DNA of 64,000 nt from the NCBI GenBank assembly GCA_013289685.1, contig JABCZL010000002.1:124001-188000 (forward strand), written 5' to 3'. The notes under the pieces are model-generated. The model saw only the letters and a list, made by a program, of their open reading frames with translations, searched no databases and was not told where the DNA came from. Numbering within the stretch: the first letter of the stretch is position 1; the number at the start of each line of letters is the position of its first letter. The position numbers and the translations under genes are program-made. The stretch is from Acidobacteriota bacterium (GTDB lineage: Bacteria > Acidobacteriota > Terriglobia > Terriglobales > Acidobacteriaceae). Positions 1 to 7,740 of this stretch are shown here, piece after piece.

Positions 1-503
1 CGATAGTCCGCAAGATTGGTGAGGGAGAGTGACTGGTGCACGTCCGCCTGGCTGATGTATTCATGCACCCCATTGTTGGCGATGAACTTGGTCGGGGGAC
101 ATCCCGCAGCCGTCGTGGTGCAGTTCGCCGGGAGCGGGCCTGAGCCCTGAGTGTAGATGAAGGAATTGTTGTAGCTCAGGTTCGGTAAAACTCCCGCGCG
201 GGCCTGCACCCGATCTTCGCGTGCCAGTCCGAAATCGGTGATCGCCGAGCGGTACTGGGGATCGTTCTGGCGAGCCCGCTGCAGGGCGTCCTGTAGAGTG
301 ATTGTCATCGGCGCCCCTGAGGTGGGTGTGGCGCCGCCTTCCTGAGTTTGTGCCGTTAACGTTTGTGCCGTTAACGCCACCTGTGCAAAACCCAAGCTGC
401 CAGCTGCCCACAGAACCAAAATGGGAAGCCAATGATTCGGCCCTCGCCCGATACGGGAGGGACGAATCTTCCCCGTCTTACGGTAGTTCGGATGTGTCTT
501 CAT
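1..503 (-). CDS. TolC-family outer membrane efflux protein, N-terminal part (cut by window edge)
   Basis: Reading the minus strand from an ATG at 503 gives an uninterrupted frame to the window edge, about 167 codons. A basic N-terminus is followed by a hydrophobic stretch (HWLPILVLWAAGSLGFAQ), which is a signal peptide. After a short QT-rich linker comes MTITLQDALQRA, the typical opening of an outer-membrane-factor repeat, then VLPNLSYNNSF, the usual 'P-L/S' strand motif. A GAGG lies 6 bases before the ATG. The family forms trimeric outer-membrane channels for tripartite efflux pumps or type I secretion. The rest of the gene and any partner pump lie outside the window. It is not the same gene as the complete TolC protein at 14441. 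The family call is good; the substrate is unknown. Confidence 0.85.
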   Translation of the reverse strand, partial: MKTHPNYRKTGKIRPSRIGRGPNHWLPILVLWAAGSLGFAQVALTAQTLTAQTQEGGATPTSGAPMTITLQDALQRARQNDPQYRSAITDFGLAREDRVQARAGVLPNLSYNNSFIYTQGSGPLPANCTTTAAGCPPTKFIANNGVHEYISQADVHQSLSLTNLADY

Positions 504-865
504 CGGGTACCTCGATGGGAAGGCCTGCGCCTCGTAAGGGTGAAACTCCGGGAGTGCCAAGGAGATCGCCAGTAAAGGCGAACCCGCGACGGAGCCCGGC
601 GTTGACTGTGGCGATCTACCGGAAGGACTGCGGCGTCAAGAATCGTGGTGCGAACACTCATGATTGGTTCACGTGGTTGGACCAATTTGGAACACGTAGC
701 CTACCACGGACTCCCTGAAACTCACATGAAAACGGCGGTTGCCGTCCCCAAGTGCAACTGAACTAAAGTACTTAGCTCATAGGGGTTGGCAATGCGAAGA
801 ATTGGCGAAAGCCGTGCTATGGGAAAAGACGAGTGTGATCCCCAAGGTGGTAGGAGAAAAACAAC
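504..865. other. divergent intergenic region, no gene seen
   Basis: This 362-base spacer separates the leftward TolC-like gene from the rightward LuxR-type pair, so it should hold both promoters. I see no convincing coding frame, RNA gene or clear repeat. Open frames on both strands here lack family features. Confidence 0.6.
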
Positions 866-1090
866 GTGATTAGCCTGAATCAAGTCAAAGTAACACCCCG
901 CGACCAGCAGGTCTTGAACCTGCTGGTGCAGGGCTGCAGCAACAAAGAGATTGCGGGCCAGCTCAACATCAGCCCCCGTACCGTAAAACAACACCTGCGC
1001 ACATTGTTCCTGCGCGCCGGAATCCGCGAGGGCCGCAAGCGCGTAAAGCTGGCGATCGCGATGTTCACCAAAGACGAGGCCCAGTCATGA
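866..1090 (+). CDS. stand-alone LuxR-type HTH protein (first of tandem pair)
   Basis: The product is 74 residues and is almost entirely a LuxR/FixJ (GerE) DNA-binding domain: TPRDQQVLNLLVQG, then SNKEIAGQLNISPRTVKQHL, the scaffold and recognition helices. There is no receiver, PAS or autoinducer domain. The start is GTG with AGGAG 9 bases upstream. The gene overlaps the next one by 4 bases (ATGA), so the two are translationally coupled. The family binds DNA as dimers; with no sensory domain, activity could be set by expression level or by heterodimer formation with the neighbouring paralogue. The target is unknown. Small single-domain LuxR proteins of this kind occur in acidobacteria. Confidence 0.85.
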   Translation: MISLNQVKVTPRDQQVLNLLVQGCSNKEIAGQLNISPRTVKQHLRTLFLRAGIREGRKRVKLAIAMFTKDEAQS

Positions 1091-1350
1091 CCCCCCGCGA
1101 ACGCCTCACTCCAAAGGAAATTCAGATCGCGATTCTGGTCTGGGAAGGCCTGACCAACCGCGAAATCGGCAAAATCGTCGGCACCAGCGAGCAGGTCATC
1201 AAAAACCATTTGCGCAGCGCGTTCGACAAACTCGGGGTCTGGAGCCGGCTGGAAATGGCGATGTACGTGGCCAGTCACGGTGGGAAAGACTGGCCTCCAG
1301 AGGCTGAGCGTCCGGGCACGCCGTATACCCAGGCGATCGGGGCCGACTAG
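1087..1350 (+). CDS. stand-alone LuxR-type HTH protein (second of tandem pair)
   Basis: This 87-residue protein is a second GerE-type HTH: LTPKEIQIAILVWEG, then NREIGKIVGTSEQVIKNHLR, followed by a short Pro/Gly-rich tail. It is clearly related in fold but diverged in sequence from the upstream neighbour; the recognition helix reads SEQVIKNHL instead of SPRTVKQHL. It starts inside the stop region of that gene (ATGA overlap), so the two form an operon. No sensor domain is present. An adjacent pair suggests duplication followed by divergence, with the option of heterodimers. The divergent TolC-like gene is a possible target, but this is only an inference from position. Confidence 0.85.
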   Translation: MTPRERLTPKEIQIAILVWEGLTNREIGKIVGTSEQVIKNHLRSAFDKLGVWSRLEMAMYVASHGGKDWPPEAERPGTPYTQAIGAD

Positions 1351-1664
1351 GCTCCGATCCGAACCCGTACAGATGTGGCGGGCTTCATCGTTCACAGTTC
1401 ACTTTTCTTCGAGTCACTTTTCCCTAGCAGAGGGTGCCACTGGCCTCTGTCGTCTCAAAAGTTTGCACATCCCAAGTCCAAACTCTGCAAAACCTTTCAC
1501 GAACGCGCCCCTTCAACAGAGCCGGCAATCTGCTAAACCTAGGTCCGACAATCGATTGCGCGAGTCGGAGCAACGGTATCCGAATTGCCTTATGAGGGAG
1601 GATTAGCACGAGCGGCTCAATAGCAGCCACGAGCCGGCTTCGCAACCCCAGGGGCGAAACCGCG
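1351..1664. other. intergenic region, no gene seen
   Basis: A 314-base spacer between the LuxR pair and the next rightward gene. Short open frames cross it in both directions, but none has a plausible start signal or recognisable protein features. No repeats were noticed. Confidence 0.5.
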
Positions 1665-2069
1665 ATGGCCTACAAAGAGACTTTCTGGATGGCATGTGAC
1701 TCCACCGAACAACTGCGGGCGGAGTACGGACCTTTTCACACGCGGGTGGAGGCCGAGTCGGAAGCCAAGAAGCTCGGTTTCGGATATCTTCTGCGCTACG
1801 AGCACATTCTCGGCGAGGACGAAGAGATTCAGGACGTCCGCTGCATCTTCGTGGAACTCCCGGGCGCCACTCCGGTTGGAGTCGAGGCGGTCCCCGTAAC
1901 TTTGCATACCCGTTGCGCCACCTGCGGCGAATCCTCCGCCCACGAAAAAGGCTGGCAGGCCGAGGTGTGGGCCGACATCCACGAATTTGAACACTCCCGC
2001 CATCGGGTGCGCCTGTTCGAACATGCGCGCGGCAAGGGTCTGAAAGAAATCGGCGACTGGCGCGGCTAG
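1665..2069 (+). CDS. hypothetical protein with one CxxC motif
   Basis: A 134-residue soluble protein with no signal peptide or membrane segment. It opens MAYKETFWMACDSTEQLRAEYGPF, resembling short acidobacterial proteins that read as small domain proteins with a mixed alpha/beta start. The middle carries a single CATC knuckle (about residues 83-86) and the C-terminal half is rich in His, Glu and Arg. I cannot assign a function. It is convergent with the DUF2207-type gene, whose stop is about 20 bases away, so it is probably a single transcription unit. Codon use looks like its neighbours, which supports a real gene. Confidence 0.65.
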   Translation: MAYKETFWMACDSTEQLRAEYGPFHTRVEAESEAKKLGFGYLLRYEHILGEDEEIQDVRCIFVELPGATPVGVEAVPVTLHTRCATCGESSAHEKGWQAEVWADIHEFEHSRHRVRLFEHARGKGLKEIGDWRG

Positions 2070-2089
2070 AGTGGATGTGACGGCAGGGA

Positions 2090-3175
2090 TTACTGCTTGG
2101 ACCCAGCGGGCTGCAAATAGGCAGACAGCAGAGTCAGCCGCCCGCCGCGGAGCAACGAATCGACCTGCTCACTTCCGCCACCGTTGCTTCTTCCAACGCA
2201 ATCTTTTCCAGCCCAATCATTTCCAACCAAATTCAAGGGCTGCACCGAGAGCTGACGGAGCGCCTCGACCCACTTCTGCTCGATGCCGAAAACCATGGCG
2301 TAGGGCAGTAACTCATCGAACCGGTAGCGCTCCAGTCGTTGTAGCCGGTCTGCATCGACGGCCTGGATGAATTGCCGCAGGCCTTCAAGATACGTCTGCA
2401 CCCGGAGGCCCTCCTTCGTGGAATTTGTAGGGTCCTGCACCGCCCAGATGACGATTCCCATCGTGAGCGCGATCATCAGGAATGCAAGTCCGGGATGCTC
2501 GTAGAGATGAAGTCCCAGGCCGGTTTGCCCGGCCACCAGCCCGTCGAGCATGCCCATGAGGCTGGCCACATATACGAAGCTCTTCCACCGGGGTGTGCCC
2601 GCATTGTTCGGGTCGGTTCGAAGCATGCCCCTTTCCCATAAAGAGTTTTTGATCTGCGCTTGGAAGGCCGGCACGACATCGGGCACGAGCTGCCGCAAGT
2701 ACGAAAGTCTTGTCCATTCCTGATCGCGGAAGGCCTGACGCAACAGGGTCTTCTCATGCGCCGCCAGATTCTGCCACTCTGTCTCGGGTCTCAAGGCGCG
2801 GAAAACCAAGTCGTGCTCCCCCGCCGGCGCACGCATCTCAGGGGCGGCATCCACGATGCTTAGATATTTTTTGATTGAGAGATCGACCAGCGTCGCCGCA
2901 ACTTCGCGGGAGCTGACCGAGCCGTGCAAGAGCACGCCCGATTCTGCTGGGGTGATCCCGCTTGGCGCGGCAGATTCCGGCATGACGGACCCCATCGTGG
3001 GCTGCCTCACCCGCCGGACGGCATACGCGATCGCAAGAGCGATGATCGGCAACAGAAGAACTTGGTTCCGGCCCAGGGCGGACCACAACTGGGCAGGAAA
3101 ACCGTCTCCCGACTGCAGGAGCAGACGCACCGCGAAGACTGCCATATGCCAGTAGTTACGCGAAAATGTCAGCAC
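2090..3175 (-). CDS. DUF2207-like membrane protein lacking the usual N-terminal extracellular domain
   Basis: The 361-residue product matches the C-terminal half of DUF2207 (YciQ-type) proteins: a membrane helix (VLLLPIIALAIAYAVRRV), then the PAESGVLLHGSVSSREVAATLVDL region, a winged-helix-like cytoplasmic part, a membrane hairpin, and a terminal helical domain with FDELLPYAMVFGIEQKW. Family members usually have a signal peptide and a 200-residue extracellular domain first and a Gly-rich tail; both are absent. An in-frame stop at 3209-3211 lies just upstream of the GTG start, so the N-terminus is not simply mis-called. The gene follows pgl in the same direction. It may be a shortened functional form or a decaying gene. 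Confidence 0.65.
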   Translation of the reverse strand: MLTFSRNYWHMAVFAVRLLLQSGDGFPAQLWSALGRNQVLLLPIIALAIAYAVRRVRQPTMGSVMPESAAPSGITPAESGVLLHGSVSSREVAATLVDLSIKKYLSIVDAAPEMRAPAGEHDLVFRALRPETEWQNLAAHEKTLLRQAFRDQEWTRLSYLRQLVPDVVPAFQAQIKNSLWERGMLRTDPNNAGTPRWKSFVYVASLMGMLDGLVAGQTGLGLHLYEHPGLAFLMIALTMGIVIWAVQDPTNSTKEGLRVQTYLEGLRQFIQAVDADRLQRLERYRFDELLPYAMVFGIEQKWVEALRQLSVQPLNLVGNDWAGKDCVGRSNGGGSEQVDSLLRGGRLTLLSAYLQPAGSKQ

Positions 3176-3237
3176 CCGCCAGTAACTATGGTCACGCGCA
3201 CTGCTCGGTCATTGCTATTCGTGATAATGGAATCGTT

Positions 3238-4023
3238 TCAGACTTTCGGATGTCCTGGTCCGGATTGTTTCTCATTCCTGTCCGTAAGCTGGCTCGCGGC
3301 GGCGCGGTCGATCAGCCAGATCAGCTTCCCATCGACAGGACGGATCAGCTTTGAGGGGTACTGCTCCCCTGCAACATCGCTTTCGAGTACAGCATGCAGC
3401 GCGGGAGCCTTGTCTGTTCCGCTGACTAGGAATGCCACGCAGCGCGCCGCATTCAGAACCGGGAGAGTCAGCGTAAGCCGGCTGGCCTTCAGCTTTTCGA
3501 CCCAGTTCGCGATCACGAGCCGGGTTTTTTCTTGTAAACCTGGCGAGCCCGGGAAGAGCGACGCGGTGTGCCCGTCCGGTCCCATGCCGAGCAGGATCAG
3601 ATCGAAGGCGGGAATCTGTCCAGGCCCCACCTGGAAAAATTTCCGGAGCGTCTGCTCGTAAGCCTCCGCAACTGCTGCGGCGTCGGGATTCTCCGCCGCA
3701 AACCGGAACACATTTCCTGCCGGCACCGGAATCTTCGACAGCATGGCCTCTTCCGCCATGCGGTAATTGCTGTCGGGATCGGTGGGGGGCACGTGGCGCT
3801 CATCGCCCCAGAAAAAGAAGGTGCGATCCCAGGGGAATACGGTGCGGGCATTCGTGGCTAGTAAATTGAACAGGCTTTTGGGAGTCGATCCACCCGACAG
3901 CACGATGGTGAAGCGGCCGCGCTGGGCTATCGCTTCCTTGGCGGCGCGCAGAACCTCTTCCGCTGCCGCCTCGAACAGTTCCTGCGGTGTGGTCAGGATT
4001 CGAATTTCAGTGGAAGAACTCAC
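3238..4023 (-). CDS. pgl: 6-phosphogluconolactonase
   Basis: The 261-residue product hydrolyses 6-phosphogluconolactone to 6-phosphogluconate in the oxidative pentose phosphate pathway. Family signatures are present in order: IVLSGGSTPKSLF near residue 43 (phosphate loop), FFWGDERHVPP near 72, and LLGMGPDGHTASLFPGS near 145 with the catalytic His. The length is normal. Translation starts at GTG with AGAAG upstream. It is 36 bases downstream of glk and lies after zwf in the same operon, so the enzyme order on the mRNA puts G6PDH before its lactonase. The enzyme is cytoplasmic. Confidence 0.95.
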   Translation of the reverse strand: MSSSTEIRILTTPQELFEAAAEEVLRAAKEAIAQRGRFTIVLSGGSTPKSLFNLLATNARTVFPWDRTFFFWGDERHVPPTDPDSNYRMAEEAMLSKIPVPAGNVFRFAAENPDAAAVAEAYEQTLRKFFQVGPGQIPAFDLILLGMGPDGHTASLFPGSPGLQEKTRLVIANWVEKLKASRLTLTLPVLNAARCVAFLVSGTDKAPALHAVLESDVAGEQYPSKLIRPVDGKLIWLIDRAAASQLTDRNEKQSGPGHPKV

Positions 4024-4059
4024 GAGAAGTCTTCTCTGTTGAGCTCAACTCTGTTGGGC

Positions 4060-5043
4060 TCAACTCTTGCCCTTGGCGGCGGCGCAGCGTGCCGCTCCCA
4101 GCAGTCCAGCTTTTTCGTTGGTGACGACCTGCACCGGGATCGACTCCAGCAGCGGCCGCAGGCGGCCCTTATCGAGGAACGATTGCATGAACAGCGGGCC
4201 CTTCAGCTTGGCAAGAACCTTGGGAGAGATGCCGCCGGCGAGGAACAACCCTCCGGTGGCCATTACCTTCAGCGCCAGATTAGAAGCTTCGGCGCCGTAA
4301 ACAGAGATCCACAGATCCAGCGCTTTCTCTGCCAAAGGATAGGTCCCGTCGAGCGCTGCCCGCGAAATCGCCGCAGCCGGGTCGCTATTTTTGAGAAGGG
4401 CCGCGAACTCCGCGGATTCCTTGCCGCATCCGCTGTCGCGCAGGAATTCGTAAACGTTGACCAGGCCGGGGCCGGACAGGATGCGCTCGTAGCTGACGTG
4501 TCCGAAGCGGGCCTGCAGAAATTTCACAAGTTCGATCTGCAAATCTCCCTGAGGACCAAAGTCGGTGTGCCCGCCCTCGCAAGCGAAAACGTAATGCCGG
4601 CTTCCGTCCCAAAAAAGCCCGGCTTCTCCCAATCCTGTGCCCGGCGCGATCACGCCCTGGTTGCCCACGGCGGGCGCGCTCACCCGGTTCAAGGGAACGA
4701 GATCTTTGGCGGCGAGCGCGCCGATACCCCACGCGCTAGCTTCCAGATCGTTGATGAGAAGTGTGGCCGGAAGGTGAATCTGTTTGGCCAGCCGCGATTG
4801 TTCGATGACCCAGGGCAGGTTCGAAGTCTCGACGCGCCCATTGCGCACGGGGCCGGCGATCCCGAAGCACGCCGCTTCCGGACGAGTGCCGGAATCGTCC
4901 AAAAACTGGCTTACGATTTCGCCGAGTTCGCTGTGCTCACGGCTGGGAAAAGTGCGCTCCGACACCAGCCGCAAATGCCCGTTCTGGGGTTGAAAATAAG
5001 CCAGTCGCGCATTGGTGCCACCAATATCGCCGGCCAGAATCAT
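4060..5043 (-). CDS. glk: glucokinase (ROK-independent Glk family)
   Basis: A 327-residue bacterial-type glucokinase that phosphorylates glucose with ATP. The phosphate-1 loop is at the very N-terminus ([13 protein letters not shown]), ND-LE-A-W-G follows ([12 protein letters not shown]), then GTGLGEAGL and the sugar-binding EGGHTDFGP, and GGLFLAGGI near the C-terminus. I start it at the ATG at 5043, which overlaps the zwf stop as ATGA. The frame is open further upstream inside zwf, but that extension has no homology and is an out-of-frame shadow. Coupling to zwf suggests balanced supply and oxidation of glucose-6-phosphate. Confidence 0.95.
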   Translation of the reverse strand: MILAGDIGGTNARLAYFQPQNGHLRLVSERTFPSREHSELGEIVSQFLDDSGTRPEAACFGIAGPVRNGRVETSNLPWVIEQSRLAKQIHLPATLLINDLEASAWGIGALAAKDLVPLNRVSAPAVGNQGVIAPGTGLGEAGLFWDGSRHYVFACEGGHTDFGPQGDLQIELVKFLQARFGHVSYERILSGPGLVNVYEFLRDSGCGKESAEFAALLKNSDPAAAISRAALDGTYPLAEKALDLWISVYGAEASNLALKVMATGGLFLAGGISPKVLAKLKGPLFMQSFLDKGRLRPLLESIPVQVVTNEKAGLLGAARCAAAKGKS

Positions 5044-6581
5044 TTCTCGAAGTTCCTCCAGCGGCGGCCGTCGCGGTCCAGAAGATCGTCGGCCTCTTTT
5101 GGTCCCCACGTGCCGGACGCATAGTTGGGGAAATTCCGCGGCGGCAGCGCCTTCCACAGATCGAGCACGGGATTTACCACGGACCAGCCCGCTTCCACCA
5201 TGTCGGCACGCTGAAACAGGGTTTGATCGCCGATCATGCAATCGTGCAGCAGCCGCTCGTAGCCCGTGCTGGGCTGCTTGCCAAAGTATTCCTGATATTC
5301 GAAATTCATGTCGACCGTTCCCAGGCGCATCACCGGGCCCGGAACCTTGGCCGCGAATTGCAGCGAGATTCCTTCTTCCGGCTGGATGTGGAGCACCAGT
5401 TGGTTCGGCATCAGGTGCTCGACGGGAGTGTCGCGGAATAGCACGAAGGGGGCCCGTCGGAACTGTATCACGATATGGGTGTTGCGCACCGGCATCCGCT
5501 TGCCTGTGCGCAGGTAGAACGGGACATCCGCCCATCGCCAGTTGTCGATCAGCAGCTTCATGGCAACGAACGTCTCGGTCCGAGAGTCGGGAGGAACGTC
5601 GGGTTCCGTGCGATACGCCGCGACCCGCTTGCCGTCTTCGGTTCCGTCGCCGTATTGGCCGCGGACGCTGCGGCTCAACACTTCTTCGTCGCTCATAGGC
5701 TGGATGGCGTGCAGAATCTTGGCCTGCTCATCGCGCACCGCGTTGGCGTCGAACGAAATGGGCGGCTCCATGGCGGTGAGGCTGATGAGTTGCATGATGT
5801 GGTTGGGAACCATGTCGCGCAACGAGCCGGCGTGGTCGAAATAACTTCCACGTCCTTCCACGCCTACCGTCTCCGCTACCGAGATCTGCACGTGATCGAT
5901 GTAGCGGCGGTTCCAGACGGGCTCGAAAATTCCGTTGGCGAAACGGAACGCCATGATGTTCTGCACCGTCTCTTTGCCGAGATAGTGGTCGATGCGGTAG
6001 ATCTGTTTTTCTTCGACATCTTTGAGCAATTGCTCGTTCAGCGCCTTGGCCGACTCCAGATCGTGTCCGAACGGCTTCTCGATGACCACCCTGCGCCAGT
6101 GGCCGTTGGTTTGCTCCATCAATCCGGCGGCGGAGAGCTTCTGCACGATCGGGCCGAAGAAACTGGGGGCAGTCGCGAGGTAGTAGAAAAAGTTCTGGTG
6201 GGCCGAGTGCTCCTGATCCACCGTAGTCAGGAAATCTTTGAGTTGCGGGTAAAGTTTGTCGTCGCCGAAATCTCCGGAAAAGTAGTAGAAACGACGCGAG
6301 AACCATTCCCACAGATCGTCTTCCACGCATTCGCCGCAGTACGCCTTGACGTCGTCATGAACTCTTTTTCGGAACTCGTCGTTCGACATCGGGGTACGGG
6401 CCACGCCCACCACGGCAAACTCGCGGGAAAGCAGGCTGGCGCGCGCCAGGTTGTAGAGCGCCGGAATCAGCATGCGTCCGGTCAAATCGCCGGCTGCGCC
6501 AAAGATCACCATGACGCAGGGATCACCCTGCTTGCCGATACGCGGCGGTGCTGCCGTCGGTTGTTCCGCTAATTCAGCCAT
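5040..6581 (-). CDS. zwf: glucose-6-phosphate 1-dehydrogenase
   Basis: A 513-residue enzyme that oxidises glucose-6-phosphate to 6-phosphogluconolactone with production of NAD(P)H. The nucleotide-binding GAAGDLTGR is at residues 28-36, the substrate-binding active-site signature RIDHYLGKE at 196-204 (catalytic His in HYLGKE), and the EKPFG loop near 169-173. Length and motif order match the family. The ATG has AAGGA 7 bases upstream. It lies between gnd and glk, separated from gnd by a hairpin-forming repeat (6594-6678), which could alter relative expression of the two dehydrogenases. Confidence 0.96.
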   Translation of the reverse strand: MAELAEQPTAAPPRIGKQGDPCVMVIFGAAGDLTGRMLIPALYNLARASLLSREFAVVGVARTPMSNDEFRKRVHDDVKAYCGECVEDDLWEWFSRRFYYFSGDFGDDKLYPQLKDFLTTVDQEHSAHQNFFYYLATAPSFFGPIVQKLSAAGLMEQTNGHWRRVVIEKPFGHDLESAKALNEQLLKDVEEKQIYRIDHYLGKETVQNIMAFRFANGIFEPVWNRRYIDHVQISVAETVGVEGRGSYFDHAGSLRDMVPNHIMQLISLTAMEPPISFDANAVRDEQAKILHAIQPMSDEEVLSRSVRGQYGDGTEDGKRVAAYRTEPDVPPDSRTETFVAMKLLIDNWRWADVPFYLRTGKRMPVRNTHIVIQFRRAPFVLFRDTPVEHLMPNQLVLHIQPEEGISLQFAAKVPGPVMRLGTVDMNFEYQEYFGKQPSTGYERLLHDCMIGDQTLFQRADMVEAGWSVVNPVLDLWKALPPRNFPNYASGTWGPKEADDLLDRDGRRWRNFEK

Positions 6582-6593
6582 GTGTGAGTCCTT

Positions 6594-6678
6594 CGTTGGT
6601 CGTTAGTCGTTGGTCGTTGGTCGTCAGCCGTTGGTCGCTCGCAATTTGGTTTTGACTAACGACTAACGACCAACGACG
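6594..6678. repeat. intergenic inverted repeat of GTTGGTCGTTAGTC-type units between gnd and zwf
   Basis: The left arm (6594-6616) is built from GTTGGTCGTTAGTC units. The right arm (6660-6678) carries the reverse complement, GACTAACGACCAACGAC. The arms can pair over about 19 bases around a loop of about 40. It sits inside the operon, so it would be transcribed as a hairpin between the gnd and zwf coding regions. Confidence 0.7.
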
Positions 6679-6681
6679 TTT

Positions 6682-7656
6682 TTACTTCGCTTCCACGTGT
6701 CCGCCGAACTTCTGCCGCATGGCGGACAGCATTTTCTCCGCGAATGTATGCTGTTGCCGCGACCGGAAACGCACATACAACGCCGCAGTCAACACTTCCG
6801 CCGGGACGGCTTCTTCGAGCGCCGCTTGAATCGTCCAGCGACCTTCGCCCGAGTCTTGAACGTAACCTTCGTATTCCGAGAGCGTTGGATTCTCCGTCAG
6901 CGCCATCGCCGTCAAATCGAGCAGCCAGGAACTGACCACGCTGCCGCGCCGCCACACCTCCGCGATATCGGGCAGGTTCAGATCGTAGCGGATATCTTCG
7001 GGCAAATCCTTGCTGGTGGCGTTCTTGAAGATGTCGAAGCCTTCGGCATAAGCCTGCATAATGCCGTACTCAATTCCGTTGTGTACCATCTTGACGAAGT
7101 GCCCGGAGCCCGACGGGCCGCAGTGAATGTAGCCGTCTTCCGCCGTGCCGCCAAGTTTTTCGCGGCCCGGAGTTCGTGGAATGTCGCCCTTGCCCGGTGC
7201 CAGCGTCTTGAAAATGGGATCGAGCCGCTGCACCGCTTGGTCGGGACCGCCGATCATCATGCAGTAGCCGCGATCCAATCCCCACACCCCGCCGCTGGTG
7301 CCTACATCGATGTAGTGAATGCCCTTGCTCTTCAGTTGATTCGCCCGGCGCACGTCATCTTTGAAATAAGAGTTGCCACCGTCGATGATGGCGTCCCCGG
7401 CCTGCATGTGCTGGGCGAGTCTCTGCACTGTCGCCTCGGTCGGACCGCCCGCCGGGACCATGATCCAGACCGCGCGCGGAGGCGTGAGCTTGCCGATCAA
7501 ATCTTCGAGCGAAGTTGAACCGCCGGCGCCCTCGCCCGCCAGTTGCTTCACGGCATCGGCGCTGAGATCAGAAACTACGAGCTGATGTCCGCCGCGCATC
7601 AGCCGCCGCGTCATGTTGGCGCCCATGCGCCCCAGACCTACCATTCCCAATTGCAT
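6682..7656 (-). CDS. gnd: 6-phosphogluconate dehydrogenase, decarboxylating (short GntZ/YqeC-type)
   Basis: A 324-residue enzyme that converts 6-phosphogluconate to ribulose-5-phosphate and CO2. The Rossmann motif GLGRMG is at residues 7-12, the substrate loop GTSGGVWG at 119-126, and the catalytic [11 protein letters not shown] with Lys and Asn at 188-198. The length is that of the short class (about 300-330) rather than the 470-residue E. coli type. Asp30 ends the second strand (VVSD), where NADP enzymes usually have Arg/Thr, so NAD preference is inferred. The ATG at 7656 has AGGAG upstream; an extension further upstream runs into a dispersed repeat and is rejected. Confidence 0.93.
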   Translation of the reverse strand: MQLGMVGLGRMGANMTRRLMRGGHQLVVSDLSADAVKQLAGEGAGGSTSLEDLIGKLTPPRAVWIMVPAGGPTEATVQRLAQHMQAGDAIIDGGNSYFKDDVRRANQLKSKGIHYIDVGTSGGVWGLDRGYCMMIGGPDQAVQRLDPIFKTLAPGKGDIPRTPGREKLGGTAEDGYIHCGPSGSGHFVKMVHNGIEYGIMQAYAEGFDIFKNATSKDLPEDIRYDLNLPDIAEVWRRGSVVSSWLLDLTAMALTENPTLSEYEGYVQDSGEGRWTIQAALEEAVPAEVLTAALYVRFRSRQQHTFAEKMLSAMRQKFGGHVEAK

Positions 7657-7671
7657 GCGCTCGCTCCTAAA

Positions 7672-7720
7672 GTAGCGCCGGCGCCCTCGCCGGCTGTCGC
7701 GAGGGCGTCCTCGCCCTCGC
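7672..7720 (+). repeat. GTAGCGCCGGCG dispersed GC element, copy 1
   Basis: A 49-base element reading GTAGCGCCGGCGCCCTCG, then GCCGGCTGTCGCGAGGGCG. It contains internal palindromes (GCCGGCG/CGCCGGC and GAGGGCG/CGCCCTC). A near-identical copy in reverse orientation lies at 34883-34926. This copy sits in the gap between pgi and gnd. Confidence 0.8.
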
Positions 7721-7740
7721 ATGCATGATCCACGAAACTG

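Noticed and set aside
61-432. A 123-codon minus-strand frame at the left edge
   Set aside because: It is a shifted shadow of the TolC-like gene, whose real frame runs to the edge from the ATG at 503.
880-1395. A 171-codon minus-strand frame across the LuxR pair
   Set aside because: It runs antisense to two clear HTH genes and shows no family features; a shadow of GC-rich coding sequence.
2924-3661. A 245-codon plus-strand frame across DUF2207 and pgl
   Set aside because: It is antisense to pgl and DUF2207 and has no start signal or recognisable domains.
5044-5535. An N-terminal extension of glucokinase
   Set aside because: The frame stays open inside zwf, but the extension shows no homology, while the ATG at 5043 starts the ATP loop and overlaps zwf by ATGA.
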